DNA from: an uncultured Candidatus Melainabacteria bacterium
GTDB taxonomy: Bacteria > Cyanobacteriota > Vampirovibrionia > Gastranaerophilales > Gastranaerophilaceae
Direction of reading: 5' to 3'
Assembly: GCA_934718275.1 (NCBI GenBank)
Contig: CAKUZD010000001.1
Coordinates: forward strand, 62,001 to 126,000
Length of the DNA: 64,000 nt
The position numbers and the translations under genes were made by a program. Of the stretch, positions 53,327 through 62,531 are shown one piece after another. Below the pieces are notes generated by a model, which was not told the DNA's origin, did no database searches, and worked only from the letters and a program-made list of their open reading frames with translations. Every line of letters begins with the position of its first letter. Position 1 is the first letter of the stretch.

Positions 53327-54277
53327 ATGCAAAATATTATCGAAATAAAAAATTTATTTGTTGAATACCAAAGTAATAATAATACTTTTGGAAATAAAAA
53401 AATCATTCACGCTGTTAATGGTGTTAATTTAAAAATAAAAAAGGGGGAAATCCTGGCGATTGCGGGGGAATCAGGGTGTGGGAAATCAACACTTGCTAAA
53501 ACTATAATTTCCCTAGAACCTGCTAAATCAGGTGAAATTTGTTTTGAAAATAAAAATATTTTAAACCTCAATAAACAAGAATTAAAAGAATTTCGAAAAC
53601 ATACCCAAATGGTATTTCAAAACCCATTCGCAAGCCTTAACCCTAAAATGAAAATATTTGATATTCTTAAAGAACCTCTTGAGATAAATACAAATCTTTC
53701 AAAACATGAAATCAAAGAAACAATAAAAGAAAAAATTAAACTTGTTGGTTTAGAAGAAAGTTGTTTAAATCTTTATCCGCATGAGTTTTCCGGAGGTCAA
53801 CGACAAAGAATCGCAATTGCAAGAGCATTGGTTCTTAATCCGCAATTTATACTTGCTGACGAACCTGTTAGCGCATTAGATGTAAGCATTCAAGCTCAAG
53901 TGATTAACCTGATAAAAAATTTAAAAGAAAAATACAGCATAACTTTCTTATTAATTACACACGATATGAGCGTTATTGAATATCTTGCTGACCGTGTAGC
54001 AATTATGTATTTGGGAGAAATTGTTGAAATAGGAGAAACTGAAGAAATCTTCCAAAATCCCTACCATCCATATACTAAAGCTCTTTTAAATTCTGTCCCA
54101 AGAATAAATAAAAAAAGTTCTAAAGCAACATTAAAAGGAGATTTACCTTCTCCGAGCGACCTGCCTAACGGCTGTAAATTCCATACTCGTTGCCCTTATG
54201 CTATGGAAAAATGTAAAAATTATATTCCTCCGGAAAAAGGAACTTCACATAAAGTTAAATGTTTTATTTATGACTAA
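53327..54277 (+). CDS. oligopeptide/dipeptide ABC transporter ATP-binding protein (OppF/DppF-like)
   Basis: A 316-residue ABC ATPase. Walker A is GESGCGKST, the Q-loop is QMVFQNPFASLNP, the signature FSGGQRQRIAIARAL, Walker B ILADEPVSALD and the H-loop THDM. The C-terminal oligopeptide-transporter extension with cysteines (FHTRCPYAMEKC and VKCF) places it in the OppF/DppF group. No permease or binding protein gene is nearby, so it is an orphan here and its partners must lie elsewhere. Confidence 0.93.
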   Translation: MQNIIEIKNLFVEYQSNNNTFGNKKIIHAVNGVNLKIKKGEILAIAGESGCGKSTLAKTIISLEPAKSGEICFENKNILNLNKQELKEFRKHTQMVFQNPFASLNPKMKIFDILKEPLEINTNLSKHEIKETIKEKIKLVGLEESCLNLYPHEFSGGQRQRIAIARALVLNPQFILADEPVSALDVSIQAQVINLIKNLKEKYSITFLLITHDMSVIEYLADRVAIMYLGEIVEIGETEEIFQNPYHPYTKALLNSVPRINKKSSKATLKGDLPSPSDLPNGCKFHTRCPYAMEKCKNYIPPEKGTSHKVKCFIYD

Positions 54278-54327
54278 ATTTAATTTTACGTCTGCAAATC
54301 TCCTTTTTTCACCTTTAAGCTATACTC

Positions 54328-54356
54328 TTGCCATCACTTGATATAAATGATATAAT
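54328..54356 (+). promoter_or_regulatory. leaderless promoter of smpB
   Basis: TTGCCA (54328-54333), a 17-base spacer and a perfect TATAAT (54351-54356). Six bases (CGGTTT) then lead to the ATG at 54363, so +1 is the start codon. The best example of the leaderless layout in the window. Confidence 0.75.
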
Positions 54357-54362
54357 CGGTTT

Positions 54363-54815
54363 ATGGATAGAAAAATTATTACAACTAATAGAAAAGCTTT
54401 TCATGATTTTACTATTTTAGAAAAATTTGTTGCCGGAATTGTTTTAACCGGAACTGAAATAAAATCAATTCGAAAAAACGCAATCAACCTAAAAGACAGT
54501 TTTTGTAAAGTAGAAGATAATGAAATTTTCTTATATAAATGTCATATTTCACCCTATGAACAAGGAAATAGGTTTAATCACGATGCAGAACGAACAAGAA
54601 AATTGTTAATGACTAAAAAAGAAATTTTAAAAATACAAAATAAAGTAAAACAAGACAGTTTTACTATAATTCCATTAGAAGTTTTTTTATCTCATGGTTT
54701 TGCAAAAATTGAAATAGGACTTGCAAAAGGTAAAAAAATACACGATAAACGTGAAGATATTGCAAGGAAATCTCAAAAAAGAGAAATGGATAGAGCATCC
54801 AAAATTCATTATTAA
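54363..54815 (+). CDS. smpB: SsrA-binding protein
   Basis: A 150-residue partner of tmRNA in ribosome rescue. NRKAFHDFTILEKFVAGIVLTGTEIKSIRK is the beta-barrel start, DSFCKVEDNEIFLYKCHISPY follows, and the C-terminus GKKIHDKREDIARKSQKREM is the decoding-centre tail. Normal length. No Shine-Dalgarno sequence precedes the ATG. It is followed 15 bases later by a formyltransferase gene. Confidence 0.96.
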   Translation: MDRKIITTNRKAFHDFTILEKFVAGIVLTGTEIKSIRKNAINLKDSFCKVEDNEIFLYKCHISPYEQGNRFNHDAERTRKLLMTKKEILKIQNKVKQDSFTIIPLEVFLSHGFAKIEIGLAKGKKIHDKREDIARKSQKREMDRASKIHY

Positions 54816-54830
54816 AAAAAGGATAACACT

Positions 54831-55808
54831 ATGAAAGTCGTTATAATTGGTAAAGGAGAAATGCTTTCAAATTTAATAGAAGGCACTTTAGCATCCGGAG
54901 CCGAAATAGTGGGCGTTTTACGGTATGAAAGAACCTTAATGCCTCCGTTTTTATTAAAATTGCAAGACTTTTTTAAAACATCTTATGATGTTACCCTTAT
55001 CAAAGAAAAAAAATTACATGAAATCAACTGCAAATCCGCGAATTCAAAACAATTCAAAAATGAATTGCTAAAATTGAATGCTGATATTTTGCTTGTTGGC
55101 ACTTGGAGGGAAAAATTAAAAAAAGAAATTATTGACATTCCAACAATTGCATCCGTAAATGTTCATCCATCTCTTTTACCCAAATATAGAGGTCCAAATC
55201 CTTATCTTCAAACAATTTTGCATCAAGAAAAAACTTCCGGAATTACATTCCACCTTATTGATGAAAATTATGACAGTGGAGCTATTCTCGAACAAAAAGA
55301 AATTCCAATTTTACCAAATGATACATCAAAAGAATTAAAATTAAGAACGGTTTACCAAGCAAGATTAATATGCACCGAAATTTTATCAAAACTTATTGAG
55401 GGCTTGATAATCCCTGTTCCACAAAATGAAAAAGAAGCAACATATTTTTCAAACATAAAATCTATTGATATGATGTTAGACTTTAACAAAGAAACGGCAG
55501 AACAAATTGTAGCCAGAATTAGAGCTTTTCATCCTTGGCTACCTTGCTACGTAACTTATCAAAGCAAATACATTATCCCAAATCCATATAAACTAAAAAT
55601 TTTAGATGAAACTCAAACAAAGAAAATAATAATAAAAAATAATATAAAAAAACTGAAAATTGGACATATTATAGATACACACTACAAATCAAAAACTATT
55701 ATTATTTTATGCAAAGACTCAAAAGCGATAAAAATGACCGGAATAAGTTTATATGGCTTTTTTAACAATTTATTTACCAAGCTGTTTATAAAAAATATTA
55801 AACAGTAA
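54831..55808 (+). CDS. formyltransferase family protein, Fmt-like
   Basis: A 325-residue protein with an N-terminal 10-formyl-THF transferase domain. The family motif is SVNVHPSLLPKYRGPNPYL (catalytic Asn/His), with the Asp in DENYDSGAIL. The C-terminal OB-like domain (about residues 215-310) resembles Fmt. It departs from standard methionyl-tRNA formyltransferases: PNPYL replaces the usual GAAPI, and the start (KVVIIGKGEMLSNLIEGTLA) is unusual. It may be the genome's Fmt or a sugar/other formyltransferase. It is in an operon with smpB and ends at a terminator. Confidence 0.75.
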   Translation: MKVVIIGKGEMLSNLIEGTLASGAEIVGVLRYERTLMPPFLLKLQDFFKTSYDVTLIKEKKLHEINCKSANSKQFKNELLKLNADILLVGTWREKLKKEIIDIPTIASVNVHPSLLPKYRGPNPYLQTILHQEKTSGITFHLIDENYDSGAILEQKEIPILPNDTSKELKLRTVYQARLICTEILSKLIEGLIIPVPQNEKEATYFSNIKSIDMMLDFNKETAEQIVARIRAFHPWLPCYVTYQSKYIIPNPYKLKILDETQTKKIIIKNNIKKLKIGHIIDTHYKSKTIIILCKDSKAIKMTGISLYGFFNNLFTKLFIKNIKQ

Positions 55809-55848
55809 AAAGTAAAGCGTCATCCAAAAAGATAACGCTTTACTTTTT
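55807..55848. terminator. bidirectional terminator
   Basis: AAAAAGTAAAGCGT (55807-55820) pairs perfectly with ACGCTTTACTTTTT (55835-55848). It separates the formyltransferase gene from the convergent pilin-like gene. Confidence 0.88.
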
Positions 55849-55868
55849 AAAATATATTACATATTAAT

Positions 55869-56555
55869 TTAATATTTAATTTCCCATCCATCATTCAAAA
55901 CTTTACCAAAGCAACCATAAATATCACTAGCACCATCTCCGGCACATGACGCCGTATACTGAGCTTCTCTTTGCGCTTCCGTTAAAGGAACTTCAGTAGA
56001 ACCATCAGGGAGCCTATCATCAATAGTTCCATTATCATACAAATATAAGGTAAAAAGATCCTTTCCTAAAATATTTGGACCTTTTGCTCCATTAACATCA
56101 ACAATGAAATAAGAATAGTTCGCATCCGCAACAATTCTTGGACAAATCGAAGCTCCACTAGCCAAAGAATAAAAAGTAGTAGAACCGGCAGGCATTGTTA
56201 TTGCTGTACCATCTAATTTTCTATAACTACCTGCAACACAAGGAGTTGTACCGTCACAAGTTTGAATTACATTAAAATACTTGGTCATAAAAGTTTCGAA
56301 AGCAGCCTGAGTATTCAACCCTGCTTCTTTCAAAGTAAGTGCATTCTTTTCTGTTTGATACCTGAGTGCAGCTTGGGATAATTCATTATATACCTTATGT
56401 AACTGAGCTTCATAAGTTTTATTTCGAGAATCAGCCATTAAAGTTGGAATTGTTAAAATAGATACAACACCAATAATTCCTAATGTTATCAAAATTTCAG
56501 CCAAAGTAAAAGCTGACGTTCTTTTCTCTTTCTTTGCAGAATAAAAAATCTTCAT
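55869..56555 (-). CDS. type IV pilin-like / pseudopilin protein
   Basis: A 228-residue pilin-like protein. After a basic leader, the prepilin motif SAFTLAEILITLGIIGVVSI (cleavage before F, E at position 5) starts the hydrophobic helix. The C-terminal domain is acidic with two cysteine pairs (CDGTTPC; CAGDGASDIYGC) and ends GKVLNDGWEIKY. It is processed by PilD-type peptidase and could be part of a type II secretion or pilus system. The ATG at 56555 follows GGAG. The C-terminal remnant at 30508-30618 belongs to the same family. Confidence 0.88.
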   Translation of the reverse strand: MKIFYSAKKEKRTSAFTLAEILITLGIIGVVSILTIPTLMADSRNKTYEAQLHKVYNELSQAALRYQTEKNALTLKEAGLNTQAAFETFMTKYFNVIQTCDGTTPCVAGSYRKLDGTAITMPAGSTTFYSLASGASICPRIVADANYSYFIVDVNGAKGPNILGKDLFTLYLYDNGTIDDRLPDGSTEVPLTEAQREAQYTASCAGDGASDIYGCFGKVLNDGWEIKY

Positions 56556-56615
56556 ACTCAAACTCCATTATTACTATACCTGAAAATTTTAGCATATTTT
56601 TAACATAAATACAAG

Positions 56616-58037
56616 TTAAAAATTAAAATCTCTACCGCCATTTTCTATCTTTTTTAAATCTTCAACAACTTTTAGTTTAACACATTCTGAACATTCAAGA
56701 TTTTTTTGTTCATTTTCAATTAATACCTCTCCAATTGCTTTTGTTTTCAGAGATGCATAATCTTCTAAGTATTCTTTTAAAGTCAAAATAGCATTTGGGT
56801 GACAAAAATTATGGATTTGTTTATCTTTACAAATTTCCATAAATCTATCTCCGGTTCTACCATTTCTATAGCAAGCAGTACAAAAACTTGGTAAATATCC
56901 TAATTCCATAAGCCATTTGATAACTTCATCCAACGGTCTCCTATCAGAAACATCAAATTGAGCTGAATCTTCTTTTTCAGGCATCGGCTGAAAATAACCG
57001 CCAACACTAGTCTTGGAACCACCTGAAACTTGTGAAACTCCAAGTTCCAATAAACATTTTCGACATTCTGCACTTTCTCTTGTAGAAACAATCATGCCGG
57101 TATACGGTACAGCAATTCTTATACAAGCAACAATTTTGGCAAATGTATCATCATCAATACCATTATCAAATACATTAGGGTCAATATCATCAGCCTTTCT
57201 GATTCTTGGAACACTTATAGTATGAGGACCAACTCCAAAAGCCGCTTCCAAGTGTTCTGCATGCATTAAAATACCTGCAAATTCATATCGGTATGACTCC
57301 AATCCGAATAAAACCCCTAACCCTACATCATCAATTCCACCTTGCATAGCTCTATCCATAGCTTCTGTATGGTATTTATAATTATGTTTTGGTCCTGTCG
57401 GATGAAGATTTTCATAACTTTCTTTATTATATGTTTCTTGAAACAAAATATATGTACCAATTCCAACATCATGTAATTTTTTATAATTTTCAACTGTAGT
57501 TGCGGCAATATTAACATTTACACGGCGTATTGCACCATTTTTATGTTTAATAGAATAAATTGTTTTAATTGAATTTAAAATATATTCAATCGGGTTATTA
57601 ACAGGATCTTCTCCCGCCTCTATTGCCAAACGTTTATGCCCCATATCCTGAAGTGCAGTAACTTCATTTATTATATCTTGTTGTGACAATTTTTTTCGTG
57701 GAATATGTTTATTTTTTGCATGATACGGACAATATACACATCCGTTTACGCAATAATTTGACAAATATAATGGTGCAAATAAAACAATTCTATTCCCATA
57801 ATAATCTTGTTTTATTTTTTTTGCCAAAGAAAAAATTTCTTCATTTTTCTCCTTATCTTCACAAGCTAAAAGAATAGAAGCTTCTCTATGAGTAAGACCT
57901 TTACCTAATTTAGCTTTCTTCAATATTTCATTAATTAATTCAACGTTATCTTTATTAGCATCAGCATATTTTAATGTTTCTAAAATTTCTTCATGAGAAA
58001 TAAAATCTTCAGCATTATGTGAATTTGGATTATACAT
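56616..58037 (-). CDS. hydG: [FeFe]-hydrogenase H-cluster maturase HydG
   Basis: A 473-residue radical SAM enzyme that splits tyrosine to CO and cyanide ligands for the H-cluster. The radical SAM cluster motif is CVNGCVYC (CxxxCxxC), and the C-terminal second-cluster region has CTACYRNGRTGDRFMEIC and FCHPNAILTLKEYLEDY, typical of HydG rather than ThiH. HydE, HydF and the hydrogenase are not in view. The ATG at 58037 follows AGGGAG. It lies 57 bases after mnmA. Confidence 0.93.
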   Translation of the reverse strand: MYNPNSHNAEDFISHEEILETLKYADANKDNVELINEILKKAKLGKGLTHREASILLACEDKEKNEEIFSLAKKIKQDYYGNRIVLFAPLYLSNYCVNGCVYCPYHAKNKHIPRKKLSQQDIINEVTALQDMGHKRLAIEAGEDPVNNPIEYILNSIKTIYSIKHKNGAIRRVNVNIAATTVENYKKLHDVGIGTYILFQETYNKESYENLHPTGPKHNYKYHTEAMDRAMQGGIDDVGLGVLFGLESYRYEFAGILMHAEHLEAAFGVGPHTISVPRIRKADDIDPNVFDNGIDDDTFAKIVACIRIAVPYTGMIVSTRESAECRKCLLELGVSQVSGGSKTSVGGYFQPMPEKEDSAQFDVSDRRPLDEVIKWLMELGYLPSFCTACYRNGRTGDRFMEICKDKQIHNFCHPNAILTLKEYLEDYASLKTKAIGEVLIENEQKNLECSECVKLKVVEDLKKIENGGRDFNF

Positions 58038-58093
58038 ATTTTTTCTCCCTATCAAAAACATGATAAACCTCACAAAGTAAAAAGTAAAGTCAA

Positions 58094-59146
58094 CTAATTT
58101 TTTACAATAAAACCGCCACCGATTAAATGCTTATCCTCTAAATCATAAATAACACAAGACTGCCCATTCGTAACAGAATTTACAGGCTCAAAAAAATCAA
58201 CATCAACAAATCCTTCACAAATGCGAATATGAGCTTTTTTATGTGGCATATTATAACGAATTTTAACCCAAGCATCAAATTCAGTTTTTTGTAACGGATA
58301 AGACCAATTAAAATCAACTACTTTCAAATTTTTAGAATAATTATCTTCTTCTCTGCCAAGGTAAACAATATTTTTGTTTGCATCAATATCTATAACATAT
58401 AGAGGATAAGGTGCGGCAATTCCTATTCCCTTCCGTTGACCAATAGTATATTGATAACAACCTTTATGTTCTCCCCATTTTTTCCCGGTCAAAATATCTA
58501 TAAAATCGCCTTTTCTAATTCCAAATTTATCAAACAAAAAGCTTTTAGTTGTAACAGGCTTTTGAATAAAGCAAATATCTTGACTTTCTTTAGAATCCTT
58601 TGGAGGCAAATTGTAATCAATAGCAATTTGCTTAACCTGTAATTTTTCATAATGGTAAAGAGGGAAAATTGTTTTTGAAAGTTGTTTTTGTCCTAGCCTG
58701 TATAAAAAATACAACTGGTCTTTATGTTCATCTTTTGCAGGATAAAGTTTGAAAACACCATCTACACATCTTATATCCGCATAATGTCCTGTCGCAAAAA
58801 CATCCGCATTTAGGATTTCTGTTGCATAATCAAATAAAGTTCCCCACTTTATATACTGATTACAAACAATACAAGGATTTGGTGTTTTTCCATCTTTATA
58901 CGCATTTACAAAATAATCAACAACTTTGTCATTAAACTTATCAATTGTATTATAAACAATAAGTTCAATTCCAAGCATATCCGCAACACGCTTAGCATTT
59001 TGAACAATTTTTCCTGCCGCAGGAGTATCCTGCATTTTTGCAGTCAAACCTATAACCTTATATCCTTGTTGTTGCAATAAAAGTGCGGTAACAGAACTGT
59101 CAACCCCTCCACTCATAGCAACTACCGCTATTTTTTGTTTTTCCAT
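58094..59146 (-). CDS. mnmA: tRNA-specific 2-thiouridylase
   Basis: A 350-residue enzyme that makes 2-thiouridine at U34 of Lys/Glu/Gln tRNAs. PP-loop AMSGGVDSSVTALLL, catalytic cysteines in NPCIVCNQYIKWG and ESQDICFIQ, and YTIGQRKGIGI near the C-terminus. Normal length. No Shine-Dalgarno sequence is evident; TATATT ends six bases before the ATG, so it may also be leaderless (weaker -35). Confidence 0.95.
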   Translation of the reverse strand: MEKQKIAVVAMSGGVDSSVTALLLQQQGYKVIGLTAKMQDTPAAGKIVQNAKRVADMLGIELIVYNTIDKFNDKVVDYFVNAYKDGKTPNPCIVCNQYIKWGTLFDYATEILNADVFATGHYADIRCVDGVFKLYPAKDEHKDQLYFLYRLGQKQLSKTIFPLYHYEKLQVKQIAIDYNLPPKDSKESQDICFIQKPVTTKSFLFDKFGIRKGDFIDILTGKKWGEHKGCYQYTIGQRKGIGIAAPYPLYVIDIDANKNIVYLGREEDNYSKNLKVVDFNWSYPLQKTEFDAWVKIRYNMPHKKAHIRICEGFVDVDFFEPVNSVTNGQSCVIYDLEDKHLIGGGFIVKN

Positions 59147-59215
59147 AGTTATAATATAGCATGAAATTCTAAAAAATTGTTAAAATCAAACTGAACAAAA
59201 TTTAATTTATTCTTT

Positions 59216-59638
59216 CTATATTTTCGTCAAATTATAAACCGGAGTAGCACCGTTCAGGTCAATGTATCTAAAAACATTCAATACAATTCCCGGAGCAAAG
59301 AAATAATTATTGTTTGTTGGAGTTATTCTAAGCATTGATTTGCTAGAATCGACCTTTACAACGCTTGCCAAGTATTGACGCCCTACGGCCGTAAATAAAA
59401 TATACCCTGTTTTTGATTGAATTTCATCAATCGTAAACCTGTTCGCATTTATACTTGCAATAGCCATATAAAATAGTTTTTCCGGTGTTAAAATATAATT
59501 TCTCGTACATAAATTATAATCTACATTTTGCGGAGTAACCAATGTACTCAATGGCATTCCATCTTCAGCCAAAACTATTGGAGCACCTATCATTAACACT
59601 AACAAACTACCCAATAAAATTTTTATTGTTCTTTCCAT
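59216..59638 (-). CDS. secreted hypothetical protein
   Basis: A 140-residue exported protein. The signal peptide (residues 1-24, LVLMIGAPIVLA) is followed by a small alpha/beta domain with one Cys (LCTRNYILTPEKLFYMAI; FTAVGRQYLASVVKVD). I do not recognise the family. The start overlaps the polA end by 16 bases, so it is probably translated from the polA transcript. Confidence 0.7.
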   Translation of the reverse strand: MERTIKILLGSLLVLMIGAPIVLAEDGMPLSTLVTPQNVDYNLCTRNYILTPEKLFYMAIASINANRFTIDEIQSKTGYILFTAVGRQYLASVVKVDSSKSMLRITPTNNNYFFAPGIVLNVFRYIDLNGATPVYNLTKI

Positions 59639-62484
59639 GTTTCACCTACATTCACATCAACAACAAGCGGAACTGATAATGGTTGATTTAATTCCATAGC
59701 TTCTTTAACTAAATTTGTCACAATATCAAGTTCTGATTTTAAAACTTCTACAACCAACTCATCGTGAACTTGCATTATCATTTTAGATTTTAAATTATTT
59801 TCTTTTAATTTTTTAGAAAAATCAATCATGGCTATTTTCATTAAATCAGCTGCAGTACCTTGCATTGGTTGATTAATAGCTGCACGTTTTGCAAATTCCC
59901 TTATCATAGCATTTGAACTTGCTAATTCAGTATCTAAATACCTTTTACGGCCAAAAATAGTTTCTACATACCCCTTTTTTTCAACTTCCAAAACAGTACC
60001 TTCCATATAAGCTTTTACTCTGGGGTATGTCGCAAAATATTTATTTATAAAATCTTCGGCTTCCTTATTAGAAATCCCAATTGCTTTTGCCAAACCATAT
60101 TTACTTTGCCCATAAATTATACCGAAATTAACTGCTTTTGCCTTATAACGCATTTCTTTAGTAACATCTTCAACAGGAACCTCAAAAACTTTTGAAGCTG
60201 TAAGAGTGTGAACATCAACTCCACTATTAAATGCTTCCATCAAATGTTTGTCCTCTGTTATATGAGCTAACAATCTTAGTTCAATTTGAGAATAATCTGC
60301 CGATAAAATCAAACTGTTTTCTCTGTCTTTTGGAACAAAAGCATTACGTATTTTATTCCCTTCCTCTGTTCTTGCAGGAATATTTTGCAAATTAGGATTT
60401 GAAGATGACAATCTGCCTGTTGTTGTTACCGTTTGATTATAAGTCGTATGAATTCGATTATCTTTTCGTTCAATCAAAGCAGGAAGTGCCTCTGTATATG
60501 TAGATTTTAATTTTGCATACTTTCTATAATCCAAAATCAATTTTGCGATTTCATATTCTTGCGCAAGTTCTTCTAACACGGCAGCACTAGTTGAATATGT
60601 AGCCTTTCCTCGTTTCTTCTTTGATTTTATACCCATTTTATCAAATAAAGTTTCTCCAACTTGACGAGGTGAATTTATGTTGAAAGCAACTCCAGCAATT
60701 TCATAAATTTGACCTTCCAATTTCACAAGTTTTTCATTCATATAGCATGTTAGCTCATGTAAGTAGTTTTCATCAATAGAGACGCCATCATACTCCATAT
60801 CGGCAAGAACCAAAGTCAATGGAACTTCAATATCATAAACAAGTTTTAACTCGTTTTCATCAAGATTTTTTACCCAAAATTTAGTTAATTCTAAAATCAC
60901 CGCAACTTCTTCTGCCGAAAAATTATTTGCTATATCAGAATTGACATCTGCGAATTTAACCTGCTTTTTCTTTTCTTTTTCAAATGGAGCAAAAGGAGTT
61001 ATGGCATGTTTTAAATTTTCAATAGACTGAATATCTAAATCATGATTTCTATTTGTGTCTTTTACATAACTTGCAAGAACAACATCAAAAATTATTCCTT
61101 GAGAATTTATTCCTAAATTTCGTAAAATATTATATCCCATCTTTGCATCAAATGATGTTTTCTTGATATTTATATCTTCAAAAACGGTTTTTAACAATCG
61201 TACAACCTGTTCTTGAGGTAATTGATTTTCTATTTTTGAATGATTTATTGGAATATAAAAAGTTTTTATTTCGCTGTTTTCTCTATCATTAGTATAAACT
61301 CTATCATCCGCAGTAACATTGTTAGCATACGCCAATGAAATCCCCGTCAAACTAAAACTAACCGCATTTTTAACGTCAGCATAAATTTTAAAAGCAATTA
61401 GCGACTGTTCTTTTAAAAGTTTTATTAATCCTTGCAAATCCTCAACATTTAAAATCAAATTTTTTTCAAAATCTAAATTTGAGGCTTTATTTAATTCTTC
61501 ATTAACAACCTCTGAAAAAAATCCTAACTGAACTGAACCATTTGCATTAATTTGTTTAGATTCTAAATGTGTTGTATGTTCAACCTTATCAAAAGAGTAC
61601 ATAATAGAATTTATATTCTTTATAAACGTATAAAATTGCATTTTCTTCAAAAAATCAGTAACAACCGCCGTATCAGGCAGCTCAACTTTTGTTTTATCAA
61701 AATCAAAATTAACATCTAAATTTCTAACAATTGTAGCAAGATATTGACTTAATTTTGCTTGTTCAATACCATTACAAATTTTTTCTCTGACTGATTTTTC
61801 GGGAATATTTTCACAATCAGCCAAACAGGCATCTAATGTACCATAACGCGCTAATAACTTTTGAGCAGTTTTTTCTCCTATTCCCTTTATCCCTGGAATA
61901 CAATCCGAAGTATCACCGCGCAACCCCTTATAATCAATAACCTGATTAGGATAAACTCCAAGTTTTTCATAAATTTTATCCCAATTATATTCAACAAGTT
62001 CTCCTTTTGTCGGCAAAATAACTTTTACGCATCCCTCTTTATCTACAAGCTGAAAAGCATCTTGATCACCTGTTAAAATTAAAACTTTGTGTCCAAGTTC
62101 ACAAGCCTCTCGAGAAATAGTCCCTATAACATCATCCGCTTCAAAACCTTCTTTTGTATAAATAGGAATACTAAATGCTTTTAAACCTTCATAAATCAAA
62201 CCCATCTGAACCCTCATAGGATCCGGCATGGCAGAACGATTACATTTATAATCCGCAAACTTTTCTGTCCTAAATGTTTTATGACTAACATCAAAAGCCA
62301 CTGCAATTGCATCAGCTTTCAAGTCCTCATTTTTAAGCAAATCGAAAATAGCCTTGAAAAACCCGTAAACAGCCCAAGTTGGAGTTCCATCCGATGTTTT
62401 CATATTAGTTCTCTCAAGAGCGTAATACTGTCTAAAAGCAAGTGCATGCCCATCTATTAAAATTAAAGTTTTACTATTCCCCAT
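59623..62484 (-). CDS. polA: DNA polymerase I
   Basis: A 953-residue enzyme: 5'-3' exonuclease (about 1-300; DGHALAFRQYYA, GDQDAFQL, GLRGDTSDCIPGIKGIGEKTA), a degenerate 3'-5' exonuclease domain (about 320-510) and the family A polymerase (ADYSQIELR, KAVNFGIIYGQSKYGLA, QVHDELVVEV). In the exonuclease domain the expected DxE reads FKIYAD, so proofreading is probably absent, as in Taq and Bacillus enzymes. The -35 TTGTCA with GAAAAT ending six bases before the ATG suggests a leaderless mRNA. Confidence 0.96.
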   Translation of the reverse strand: MGNSKTLILIDGHALAFRQYYALERTNMKTSDGTPTWAVYGFFKAIFDLLKNEDLKADAIAVAFDVSHKTFRTEKFADYKCNRSAMPDPMRVQMGLIYEGLKAFSIPIYTKEGFEADDVIGTISREACELGHKVLILTGDQDAFQLVDKEGCVKVILPTKGELVEYNWDKIYEKLGVYPNQVIDYKGLRGDTSDCIPGIKGIGEKTAQKLLARYGTLDACLADCENIPEKSVREKICNGIEQAKLSQYLATIVRNLDVNFDFDKTKVELPDTAVVTDFLKKMQFYTFIKNINSIMYSFDKVEHTTHLESKQINANGSVQLGFFSEVVNEELNKASNLDFEKNLILNVEDLQGLIKLLKEQSLIAFKIYADVKNAVSFSLTGISLAYANNVTADDRVYTNDRENSEIKTFYIPINHSKIENQLPQEQVVRLLKTVFEDINIKKTSFDAKMGYNILRNLGINSQGIIFDVVLASYVKDTNRNHDLDIQSIENLKHAITPFAPFEKEKKKQVKFADVNSDIANNFSAEEVAVILELTKFWVKNLDENELKLVYDIEVPLTLVLADMEYDGVSIDENYLHELTCYMNEKLVKLEGQIYEIAGVAFNINSPRQVGETLFDKMGIKSKKKRGKATYSTSAAVLEELAQEYEIAKLILDYRKYAKLKSTYTEALPALIERKDNRIHTTYNQTVTTTGRLSSSNPNLQNIPARTEEGNKIRNAFVPKDRENSLILSADYSQIELRLLAHITEDKHLMEAFNSGVDVHTLTASKVFEVPVEDVTKEMRYKAKAVNFGIIYGQSKYGLAKAIGISNKEAEDFINKYFATYPRVKAYMEGTVLEVEKKGYVETIFGRKRYLDTELASSNAMIREFAKRAAINQPMQGTAADLMKIAMIDFSKKLKENNLKSKMIMQVHDELVVEVLKSELDIVTNLVKEAMELNQPLSVPLVVDVNVGETWKEQ

Positions 62485-62490
62485 AAAACT

Positions 62491-62519
62491 ATTTTCTCAT
62501 AAATACCAACTTTTGACAA
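62491..62519 (-). promoter_or_regulatory. possible leaderless promoter of polA
   Basis: Minus strand: TTGTCA (62519-62514), a 17-base spacer and a poor -10 GAAAAT (62496-62491), then six bases to the ATG at 62484. No Shine-Dalgarno sequence is present. Confidence 0.45.
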
Positions 62520-62531
62520 ACATGTTAAAAT

